From the NCBI GenBank assembly GCA_031401035.1, contig JANNRA010000166.1:1-22585 (forward strand): a stretch of DNA of 22,585 bases. The letters run 5' to 3'. Of the stretch, positions 1-6,235 are shown one piece after another (the stretch's first letter is position 1; each line of letters starts with the position of its first letter). The notes under the pieces are model-generated. The model made no database searches, had not been told where the DNA came from, and saw only the letters and a list, made by a program, of their open reading frames with translations. The position numbers and the translations under genes were made by a program. The DNA comes from JANNRA01 sp031401035 (GTDB taxonomy: Bacteria > Desulfobacterota > Binatia > HRBIN30 > CADEER01).

Positions 1-1458
1 GCGATTGTCGCAGACGATCACCAGCAGGCCGACGCCGTACTGCTGGGCGAAGCCGAAGGCGGCGGGGATCGGCGTGTAGTGGAAGGCGCCGTCGCCGACG
101 ACGCAGACCACCGGCGCCTGCGGTCGCGCCAGGGCGACGCCGAGCGCCGTGCCGATGCCGGTGCCGAGTGCCCCGCACCAGCCGCGCACCTGGCGCAGGG
201 CGCCGCCGCGGAAGAGCGTCCGCAGCATGTGCGGCAGCGGCGCGATGATCTCGTCGACCACCGTCGCCCCGTCCGGCAGGGCGGCGCGCAGCGCCTCGAA
301 CAGCGCCGTCGCGTGCACGCCGTCGCCCTGCTCCGCGGCGGTCGCCGCCTCCAGGCCGCGCAGGCGCTCGACGTTGGCCGCCTCGACGCGGCGGCGGCGC
401 GCGGCGTCCGGCAGCGGCACCAGCGCGGCAACCTGCTCGGCCAGCGCGCCCAGGTTGGCGCCGACGTCGCCCGCCACCGCGACATCGGTGCGGTAGCCCC
501 AGAACGGCGCCCGCGGCCGCAGCGGATCCTCGTCGAGGACGACGACCCGCACATGTGCGCGCAGCGGCGTCTGCGGCGGATGCCACGGCGCGTTGCAGCC
601 GGCGACGAGCAGTACGTCGGCCTCCGCCAACACCGGCTCGACCGGGCCGTGCGCGTAGAGCGGATGCTGGCGCGGGGCGTTCTCGACCGCCGGGTTCCAG
701 AACTCGAACAGCGGCGCGGCGAGCGTCTCGGCCAGGCGCAGCAGCGCCGCGGCGCCGGCCGCGCTGCGCCCGCCGTGTTCGGTGACGATCAGCGGCGCGC
801 GCGCCGCGGCGAGGAGGGCGGCGACCGCGGCCAGCTGCGCCGGCGGCGCCACCGTCGGCGCCGCCTCGAGGGGCGTCTCGTCATCAGCGGGGACAGGGCG
901 CATGAGGACGTCGAAGGGCACCTGCAGCAAAGCCGGCCCGCGCGGCACCGCGGCGGCGAAATAGAGCCCGCGGCGCAGCTCGGGCAGCCACTCGGCGGCG
1001 GTCCGGACCTCGCGAGCCCACTTCACCGCCACCTCGCCGGCGCGCGCCGGACCGACCAGGTCGACGAGCAGCGACGGCCACTCCGGCCCCGGATCGACGG
1101 CGGCATCGCCGCCGTAGGTCAGCGTGTCGGGCGACACGACCAGCATCGGCACGCGCTCCTGCAGCGCGCTGCGCAGGCCCATGGCGCCGTTCAGTACGCC
1201 GAGGCCGGTCGGCAGCAGCACCAATTGCGGCCGGCCGGTGGCCTTGGCGTAGCCTGAGGCGAGCGACACCGCGAGCAGTTCGTGGCGGCAGTTGCGGTAG
1301 CGCGGCGTCTCCGGCGCGCCACCTTCGGCGCGGGCCGCGAGCGCCTCCCAGAGTGGCGCCAGGATGGCGATGGGCGAGCAGAAGATGTAGTCGATGCCGC
1401 GCGACTGGGCGAAGTCGAGCAGCGCGGTGGCACCGGTCGCGTGGGCTCGCGAAGGCAT
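1..1458 (-). CDS. TPP-dependent enzyme (acetolactate synthase / benzoylformate decarboxylase-like), C-terminus cut by window edge
   Basis: The frame is open from an ATG at 1458 to base 1 (486 residues, no stop), so the C-terminus lies outside the window; family members are usually about 530-570 residues. The N-terminal pyrimidine-binding domain has the expected catalytic glutamate in RHELLAVSLASGYAKATG (Glu60). The C-terminal PP-binding domain has the GDG motif at residues 455-457 (VVGDGAFHYTPIP) and the start of the metal-ligand Asp-Asn about 28 residues later (VCDN), so the fold assignment is firm. These enzymes cleave or ligate 2-keto acids with ThDP and Mg; the substrate cannot be read from sequence. 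No Shine-Dalgarno is obvious. The gene diverges from tldD with 45 bases between starts. It could be a benzoylformate or phenylpyruvate decarboxylase-like enzyme rather than a biosynthetic acetolactate synthase, since no ilvN or other ilv genes adjoin it. Confidence 0.88.
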   Translation of the reverse strand, partial: MPSRAHATGATALLDFAQSRGIDYIFCSPIAILAPLWEALAARAEGGAPETPRYRNCRHELLAVSLASGYAKATGRPQLVLLPTGLGVLNGAMGLRSALQERVPMLVVSPDTLTYGGDAAVDPGPEWPSLLVDLVGPARAGEVAVKWAREVRTAAEWLPELRRGLYFAAAVPRGPALLQVPFDVLMRPVPADDETPLEAAPTVAPPAQLAAVAALLAAARAPLIVTEHGGRSAAGAAALLRLAETLAAPLFEFWNPAVENAPRQHPLYAHGPVEPVLAEADVLLVAGCNAPWHPPQTPLRAHVRVVVLDEDPLRPRAPFWGYRTDVAVAGDVGANLGALAEQVAALVPLPDAARRRRVEAANVERLRGLEAATAAEQGDGVHATALFEALRAALPDGATVVDEIIAPLPHMLRTLFRGGALRQVRGWCGALGTGIGTALGVALARPQAPVVCVVGDGAFHYTPIPAAFGFAQQYGVGLLVIVCDNR

Positions 1459-1503
1459 GCGCCTATGTAGTCGCGCTGTGCCGCGGCTGCTAGCCTCCGA
1501 CCC

Positions 1504-2946
1504 ATGTCTACCGCGCTCGAACCCCGTCGCTTCTTCCTGGACCGCTTCGCGCTCGACGAGCGCATTCTCGAGGACACCATCGGCACCGCCATCGCCCGCA
1601 AGGCCGATTTCGCCGACCTCTACTTCGAGTTCCGCACCTCCGAGGGCTTCGTGCTGGAGGAGGGGCTGGTCAAGAAGGCGGCCAAGAACGTCTCACAGGG
1701 AGCCGGGGTGCGCGTCGTCGCCGGCGAGAAGACCGGCTGCGCCCACACCGACGACGTCAGCGTCGAGACCCTGCGCCTCGCCTCGCAGACGGCGCGGACG
1801 ATCGCCGACGGCAGCGCCGCGCACGCGCCGGTGGCCGTCCGCGCGGCGCGTCCCTCGCACGACCTGTACGCGTTGGCGCAGGCGCCGCTGACGGCGGCGC
1901 TCGACGAGAAGATCGCCCTGCTCAACGCCATCGATCTCGCCGCCCGCGCCCACGATCCGCGCATCGTCAACGTCATGGCGAGCATCGGCGTCGAGCAGAA
2001 GATCGTCCTCATCGTCAACTCCGCCGGCGTCGTCGTCGGCGACATCCAGCCGCTCGTGCGCCTCAACGTCACCTGCATCGCCGAGGCGAATGGCCGCCGC
2101 GAGCACGGCACCGCCGGCGGCGGCGGGCGCGTCGAGTTCTCGTTCCTCAGCGAGGGAGACCGCTGGCGCGGCTGGGTCAAGACCGCCGCCGAGCAGGCCC
2201 TGCGCAACCTGACGGCGGACGATGCCCCGGCCGGCTCGATGCCGGTCGTGCTCGGCCCCGGCTGGCCCGGCGTGCTGTTGCACGAGGCCGTCGGGCACGG
2301 CCTCGAGGGTGACTTCAACCGCAAGGGCACCTCGGCCTTCAGCGGCCGCATCGGCGAGCGCGTCGCCTCGCCGCTGTGCACGGTGGTCGACGACGGCACC
2401 ATCGCCAACCGGCGCGGCTCGCTCAACTGCGACGACGAGGGGACGCCGACCGGCCGCACGGTGCTGATCGAGAACGGCATCCTGCGCGGCTACCTCCAGG
2501 ATCGCCTCAACGCGCGCCTGATGGACGTGCCGCTGACCGGCAACGGTCGGCGCGAGAGCTACGCGCACATGACCATGCCGCGCATGACCAACACCTTCAT
2601 GCTGGCCGGCGACTCGACGCCCGAGGAGATCATCCGCTCGGTGCAGAAAGGCGTCTACGCGGTGTCCTTCGGTGGCGGCCAGGTCGACATCACCAGCGGC
2701 AAGTTCGTCTTCTCCGCCACCGAGGCCTACCTGATCGAGGACGGGAAGGTGACGCGACCGGTGAAGGGCGCGACGCTGATCGGCAACGGCCCGGAGGCGA
2801 TGACGCGCGTCTCGATGGTCGGCAACGACCTGAAGCTCGACGAGGGCATCGGCACCTGCGGCAAGGACGGCCAGTCGGTGCCGGTCGGCGTCGGCATGCC
2901 GACGATCAAGATCGACGCGATGACCGTCGGCGGGACGCAGGCGTGA
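1504..2946 (+). CDS. tldD: TldD metalloprotease subunit
   Basis: 480 residues, the usual TldD length. The zinc motif HEAVGHGLEGD begins at His260 (HExxxH: His260, Glu261, His265), followed by the family stretch FNRKGTSAFSGRIGE and VVDDGTIANRRGS, and near the C-terminus a conserved Cys in GIGTCGKDGQSVPVG. TldD with TldE forms a heterodimeric cytosolic protease that degrades unfolded or leader peptides; in known cases it matures microcin B17 and degrades the CcdA antitoxin. The N-terminus (ADLYFEFRTSEGFVLEEG) aligns with the E. coli protein in my memory of it, which supports the ATG at 1504 even though no Shine-Dalgarno precedes it. The stop overlaps the GTG of the next gene by 3 bases, so the two are co-translated. 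No RiPP precursor is visible nearby, so the substrate is unknown. Confidence 0.96.
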   Translation: MSTALEPRRFFLDRFALDERILEDTIGTAIARKADFADLYFEFRTSEGFVLEEGLVKKAAKNVSQGAGVRVVAGEKTGCAHTDDVSVETLRLASQTARTIADGSAAHAPVAVRAARPSHDLYALAQAPLTAALDEKIALLNAIDLAARAHDPRIVNVMASIGVEQKIVLIVNSAGVVVGDIQPLVRLNVTCIAEANGRREHGTAGGGGRVEFSFLSEGDRWRGWVKTAAEQALRNLTADDAPAGSMPVVLGPGWPGVLLHEAVGHGLEGDFNRKGTSAFSGRIGERVASPLCTVVDDGTIANRRGSLNCDDEGTPTGRTVLIENGILRGYLQDRLNARLMDVPLTGNGRRESYAHMTMPRMTNTFMLAGDSTPEEIIRSVQKGVYAVSFGGGQVDITSGKFVFSATEAYLIEDGKVTRPVKGATLIGNGPEAMTRVSMVGNDLKLDEGIGTCGKDGQSVPVGVGMPTIKIDAMTVGGTQA

Positions 2947-4295
2947 GCGCCCTGACACTCGACGAGATCGCCGCCCTGCTGTTGCGCGGCGCCCGCCAGC
3001 ACGGCGCCACGGCGGCCGACGTGGTGGTCGCCGAGGGCGATTCGCTGATGGTCGGCGTCCGTCTCGGCACGGTGGAGAAGGTGCAGCGGGCGCGCGCCAA
3101 GCACCTCGGCCTGCGCGCCTTTGCCGGCGAGCGCAGCGCCATCCTCTCGACCGCCGACTTCACCGCCGCGGCGCTCGAGCAGCTCGCCGCCGACGCGGTG
3201 GCGCTGGCGCGCGTCACCGCCCCCGACCCGTTCAGTGGCCTGCCCGAAGCGGGCGAGTTGGCCGGCGCGGCGACGTCGCTCGACCTCTTCGACCCGGCCG
3301 TCGGGCAGGTGACCGCCGAACAGGCGACCGCCTGGTGCCTGGAAGCGGAGACGGCGGCGCGCGACGCCGACGCGCGCATCACCAACTCCGAGGGCGCCGA
3401 GTTCGACGCCGGCTCGCACCTGGTCGTCTATGCCGCCAGCAACGGCTTTCACGGCAGTTATCGCAGCTCGAGCTGTTCGCTGAGCTGCGTGCCGGTGGCG
3501 TCGCAGAACGGCAGCATGGAACGCGACCACTGGTACAGCGTCCAGCGCCACCTCGCCCGCCTCGAGGCGCCGGCCTCGATCGGCGCCACCGCCGCGGCGC
3601 GCGCCCTGCGCCGCCTCGGCGCGCGCCAGGTCGGCACCGCGCAGGTGCCGGTGGTGTTCGATCCGGACATGGCCGGCAGCCTGCTCGGCCACCTCGCCGG
3701 CGCCGTCTCCGGTGGCGCCATCTACCGCGGCCTCTCGTTCCTCGTCGGCAAACTCGGCGAGGCCATCGCGCCACCATTTCTCAACGTCTACGACGACGGC
3801 ACCCTCGCCAACGGCCTCGGCTCGAAGCCGTTCGACGGCGAGGGACTGCCGACGCGCCGCACACCGGTGCTCGAGGGCGGCGTACTGTCCGCCTACCTCT
3901 GCGACACCTACGCGGCGCGCAAGCTGTCGCGCCGCTCGACCGGCAACGCGTCGCGCTCGGTCGGCGATTCGCCGCACGTCAGCCCGACCAACTTCTTCCT
4001 GCCCGCCGGCGCGACGCCGGCGCGCGAGCTGATCGCCTCGGTGAAGTCCGGCCTCTACGTCACCGAGTTGATGGGCTTTGGCGTCAATGCCACCACCGGC
4101 GACTATTCGCGCGGCGCCGGTGGGCTGTGGATCGAGAACGGCGAGCTCACCTACCCGGTGAGCGAGATCACCATCGCCGGCAACCTGCTGCAGATGTTCA
4201 AGGATATCGAGGCGGTCGGCGACGACCTGGTGATGCGCCGCAGCATCTGCGCGCCGACGATCAAGATCGCCCGCATGACCGTCGCCGGGTCGTGA
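2943..4295 (+). CDS. tldE: TldE/PmbA, partner of TldD
   Basis: 450 residues, matching PmbA/TldE length. The GTG start at 2943 overlaps the tldD stop (GTGA), a typical translational coupling; a longer open frame upstream merely runs antiphase inside tldD. The protein is homologous to TldD over its whole length (VVFDPDMAGSLLGHLAG, NVYDDGTLANGLGSKPFDGE, RRSTGNASRSVGDSPHVSPTN, GFGVNATTGDYSRGAGG) but lacks the HExxxH zinc site, as expected for the non-catalytic subunit. The final APTIKIARMTV matches the TldD C-terminus (MPTIKIDAMTV), showing the shared fold. It acts in the cytoplasm as a heterodimer with TldD. A stem-loop lies just downstream at 4300-4340. Confidence 0.95.
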   Translation: MSALTLDEIAALLLRGARQHGATAADVVVAEGDSLMVGVRLGTVEKVQRARAKHLGLRAFAGERSAILSTADFTAAALEQLAADAVALARVTAPDPFSGLPEAGELAGAATSLDLFDPAVGQVTAEQATAWCLEAETAARDADARITNSEGAEFDAGSHLVVYAASNGFHGSYRSSSCSLSCVPVASQNGSMERDHWYSVQRHLARLEAPASIGATAAARALRRLGARQVGTAQVPVVFDPDMAGSLLGHLAGAVSGGAIYRGLSFLVGKLGEAIAPPFLNVYDDGTLANGLGSKPFDGEGLPTRRTPVLEGGVLSAYLCDTYAARKLSRRSTGNASRSVGDSPHVSPTNFFLPAGATPARELIASVKSGLYVTELMGFGVNATTGDYSRGAGGLWIENGELTYPVSEITIAGNLLQMFKDIEAVGDDLVMRRSICAPTIKIARMTVAGS

Positions 4296-4299
4296 GCGG

Positions 4300-4340
4300 G
4301 ATCCCCTCTCCCGCACGGAGAGCGTCAGGGTCAGGGGATC
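4300..4340. terminator. Nested stem-loop between convergent tldE and methyltransferase genes
   Basis: Outer arms GATCCCCT (4300-4307) and AGGGGATC (4333-4340) enclose an inner hairpin CTCTCC (4306-4311) / GGAGAG (4317-4322). The arms overlap by two bases, so the two pairings partly compete. It sits in the 103-base gap between convergent genes and could terminate both. No T-run follows, so it may instead be a dispersed palindromic repeat. Confidence 0.5.
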
Positions 4341-4398
4341 GTCATCGGAACCGATCGGGCAACTGCATGGGCGAAGCCGGGCGACTCTCGCCCACCTG

Positions 4399-5013
4399 TC
4401 AGGCGGGCGAGGGAACTGGAGCCGCCACGGCGAGCACCGACGAGCGGCGGGCTCCCGGCGCCAGCGCCTGCAGGGATTCGAGCATCATGCCGCCCGCCGC
4501 CACCGCCTGACGGAACTCGGCCTCGTAGGTGACGCGCCCGAAGTCGATGGTCGTCAGCCGGCGCAGCAGTGGCTTGACCACCTCGAGGAGACGCGAGCGC
4601 TGGTGCTCCATGGTCTGGGTGAAATAGACGCGTCCGCCGGGCGCCAGCAGCGTGCCGCCGTGGCGCAGCGCCGCGGCGGGATCGGGGAGGAGCATGAAGC
4701 TGCCGCTGAAGTAGACGGCGTCGTAGGGACCACCGCGGTGCTCCGTCACGGACTCACGGTGCACGGCGATGCGCTGCGCCAGGCCGGCGGCAGCGATGGC
4801 GCGGCGGCAGCACTCGACGTAGGCCGCGTCGATGTCGACGCCGACGACGTGCAGGTCGCGCTCCATCACCAGCGCGGCGTTGACGAGCAGCGCGCTGCCG
4901 GTGCCGATGCCGACGTCGAGCAGTCGGCAGCCGCGCGGCAGGCGCGTGAGCACGGCGCTGTACCAGCCGGCCGTCAGGCGGACGATCGCGGCGTCGTAGA
5001 TGCGCGCCCGCAC
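4399..5013 (-). CDS. Class I SAM-dependent methyltransferase
   Basis: 204 residues with a Rossmann-type SAM fold. Motif I is LLDVGIGTGS (residues 31-40), the ribose-binding acidic residue is Asp60 in VVGVDID, the strand-4 region is YDAVYFSGSF (97-106), and LLAPGGRVYF (122-131) is the usual post-motif strand. The start is taken as GTG at 5013, 7 bases after the stop of the upstream gene; ATG alternatives in frame would remove the N-terminal helix. It is the third gene of a TetR > PPOX-fold > methyltransferase operon, so it is probably under the TetR regulator. The acceptor is unknown. The fold resembles phosphatidylethanolamine- or ubiquinone-type small-molecule methyltransferases, but no specificity motif can be identified. 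Confidence 0.88.
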   Translation of the reverse strand: MRARIYDAAIVRLTAGWYSAVLTRLPRGCRLLDVGIGTGSALLVNAALVMERDLHVVGVDIDAAYVECCRRAIAAAGLAQRIAVHRESVTEHRGGPYDAVYFSGSFMLLPDPAAALRHGGTLLAPGGRVYFTQTMEHQRSRLLEVVKPLLRRLTTIDFGRVTYEAEFRQAVAAGGMMLESLQALAPGARRSSVLAVAAPVPSPA

Positions 5014-5020
5014 GCCGCGC

Positions 5021-5512
5021 CTACGCCGGCACCGGCCGCAGCCAGCGATAAATGGCGAAGTAGAGGCGCCCGCTCAGCCCCGCCTCGGGGCGGAAGTCGT
5101 GCGACACCGTGCGCGTGGGAACGATCTCGATGACGCGCTGCGCCTCGTCGCCGTTGCCACGCTGCTCCTCTTGGGCGACGTACAGATCCCCACCGAGGCG
5201 GCCGAAGTAGCGCCGCGCCAACCGCCGCCGCAGGCCAGGGCGGTCGTTGGCGTGCAAGGTCGCCGTACCGTGGATGACGGCGTAGCGATAGGGCGGCACC
5301 TCGCTCTGCACGGTCAGCGCTACCGGCACCGGCGCGTCGCCGGCGAGGGCGCGGGCCTTGGCGCTGCTCGCCTCGACCTGGACGCGGATCACCGACCCGT
5401 CCCAGTCGAACCACACCGGCGTCGCCAGCGGCGAGCGCCCCGGACGCGGAATCGCCAGCACCGCGACGCGGCGCTGGCGCAGGAACCGATCCAACCAGCC
5501 TTCGATCTTCAT
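5021..5512 (-). CDS. Pyridoxamine 5'-phosphate oxidase-fold (PPOX/FDOR) flavin- or F420-binding protein
   Basis: 163 residues starting at the ATG at 5512 (MKIEGWLDRFL). This A overlaps the TGA of the upstream TetR gene (TGATG), so the genes are translationally coupled. A frame extending upstream to 5620 lies inside the TetR gene and is rejected. The protein shows the split beta-barrel pattern: RVAVLAIPRPGRSPLATPVWFDWDGSVIRVQVEASSAKARAL, then VALTVQSEVPPYRYAVIHGTA. This is the arrangement of small PPOX-class proteins that bind FMN, F420 or heme-degradation intermediates. The basic and Ser-rich stretch EASSAKARAL is where phosphate of the cofactor usually binds. F420 is plausible because an LLM-class enzyme is encoded at 10581-11660, but FMN cannot be excluded. 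Confidence 0.82.
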   Translation of the reverse strand: MKIEGWLDRFLRQRRVAVLAIPRPGRSPLATPVWFDWDGSVIRVQVEASSAKARALAGDAPVPVALTVQSEVPPYRYAVIHGTATLHANDRPGLRRRLARRYFGRLGGDLYVAQEEQRGNGDEAQRVIEIVPTRTVSHDFRPEAGLSGRLYFAIYRWLRPVPA

Positions 5513-6141
5513 CAGGCCTCCACAAAGCAGGGCAAGAGGGCGCGCGCCTCGCGCACCAGGGCGGGGTCGAGCCGGGCGCGGCGGCCGCCGGACAGGCGCC
5601 AGATCGTCAGGCCCTCGCACAGGGCCACCAGGAGCGCGGCGCGCCGTCTGGCGCGGGCCGCTGACAGCCGCGGCATGACGGCGCGCAGCGCCGCACTGAC
5701 GCCGGCGCGGTAGCGCTCGTAGAACGCCGCCGCGGCGCTCGCCACCAGCGGATCACGCGCCGCCAGCGCCCAGATCTCCCAGAACATGCGGCAGGCGTCG
5801 GCGTCGTGCTGGTCGTCGAGGATGCCGTCGAGCATCGCCTGCAGCCGCTTTGCCGGCGTGCCGCTGCCGGCGCCGATGCGCGCCTCGATATCCGCCACCG
5901 AGGCCGCCAGATAGCGTTCGAGCAGGGCACGAACCACGTCGGCCTTGGTGCGGTAGTAGTATTGGAGGTTGCCGGGGTGCATGCCGGCGCGCGCCGCGAT
6001 CTTGCGCGTCGAGAGCTGTGCGTAGCCCTCGTCGACGAGGATCGCCGTCGCCGCGTCGAGGATCGCCGCGCTGCGCGCCTGGCCCTTCGGCCGCACCGCG
6101 GTGCCGGCGCGGGTTCTGTTTGGGCGCTCGGCCAACTCCAT
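5512..6141 (-). CDS. TetR/AcrR-family transcriptional regulator
   Basis: 209 residues. The N-terminal DNA-binding domain (residues about 22-70) contains ILDAATAILVDEGYAQLSTRKIAARAGMHPGNLQYYYRTKADVV, with the recognition helix in HPGNLQYYYRTK; the helical C-terminal half is the ligand-binding and dimer domain (FWEIWALAARDP...ALCEGLTIWRL). The start ATG at 6141 lies only 8 bases past a good -10 element, so the mRNA would be leaderless or nearly so; the open frame continues upstream to 6324 but that would cross its own promoter. It heads an operon with the PPOX-fold and methyltransferase genes and diverges from the exported hydrolase at 6236. A palindrome inside its promoter suggests autorepression. 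The ligand is unknown. Confidence 0.9.
   Translation of the reverse strand: MELAERPNRTRAGTAVRPKGQARSAAILDAATAILVDEGYAQLSTRKIAARAGMHPGNLQYYYRTKADVVRALLERYLAASVADIEARIGAGSGTPAKRLQAMLDGILDDQHDADACRMFWEIWALAARDPLVASAAAAFYERYRAGVSAALRAVMPRLSAARARRRAALLVALCEGLTIWRLSGGRRARLDPALVREARALLPCFVEA
6122..6133. promoter_or_regulatory. Second imperfect TetR-operator-like repeat inside the start of the tetR-type gene
   Basis: TTGGGCGCTCGGCCAA (6120-6135) closely resembles the promoter palindrome GGGCGCTCGCCCAA 34 bases away and is itself an imperfect palindrome. It falls within codons 3-8 of the regulator gene. Two similarly oriented sites about three helical turns apart could bind two dimers on the same DNA face. 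Coding constraint alone would not explain the shared 9-base core GGGCGCTCG, but chance in GC-rich DNA is possible. Confidence 0.45.
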
Positions 6142-6149
6142 GCACAGTG

Positions 6150-6179
6150 CTTTTAGGGCGCTCGCCCAAGTTATGTCAA
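6150..6179 (-). promoter_or_regulatory. Promoter of the TetR operon with an embedded operator palindrome
   Basis: Reading leftward, a perfect -35 TTGACA (6179-6174) is followed after 18 bases by TAAAAG (6155-6150, 4 of 6 consensus matches). The palindrome GGGCG-CT-CGCCC (6156-6167) fills the spacer next to the -10, the classic place for a repressor to block RNA polymerase. Predicted transcription would begin close to the ATG at 6141. The gap to the divergent hydrolase gene is only 94 bases, so the same repressor may affect that gene. Confidence 0.65.
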
Positions 6180-6235
6180 GACGCGGATCGCAGCGACGCT
6201 GGACTCTCACGGCGCGGCCGTGGTTTTCGTAGAGC

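Noticed and set aside
2376..2942. Upstream extension of the tldE frame into tldD
   Set aside because: The extension lies out of frame inside tldD and translates to Arg-rich low-complexity protein; GTG at 2943 gives the family length and overlaps the tldD stop.
2727..4316. Antisense frames over tldD/tldE and similar frames elsewhere
   Set aside because: All show Arg/Ala/Gly-rich low-complexity translation and conflict with clearly recognised genes.
5513..5620. N-terminal extension of the PPOX-fold frame
   Set aside because: It overlaps the TetR gene in another frame and encodes Arg/Pro-rich sequence.
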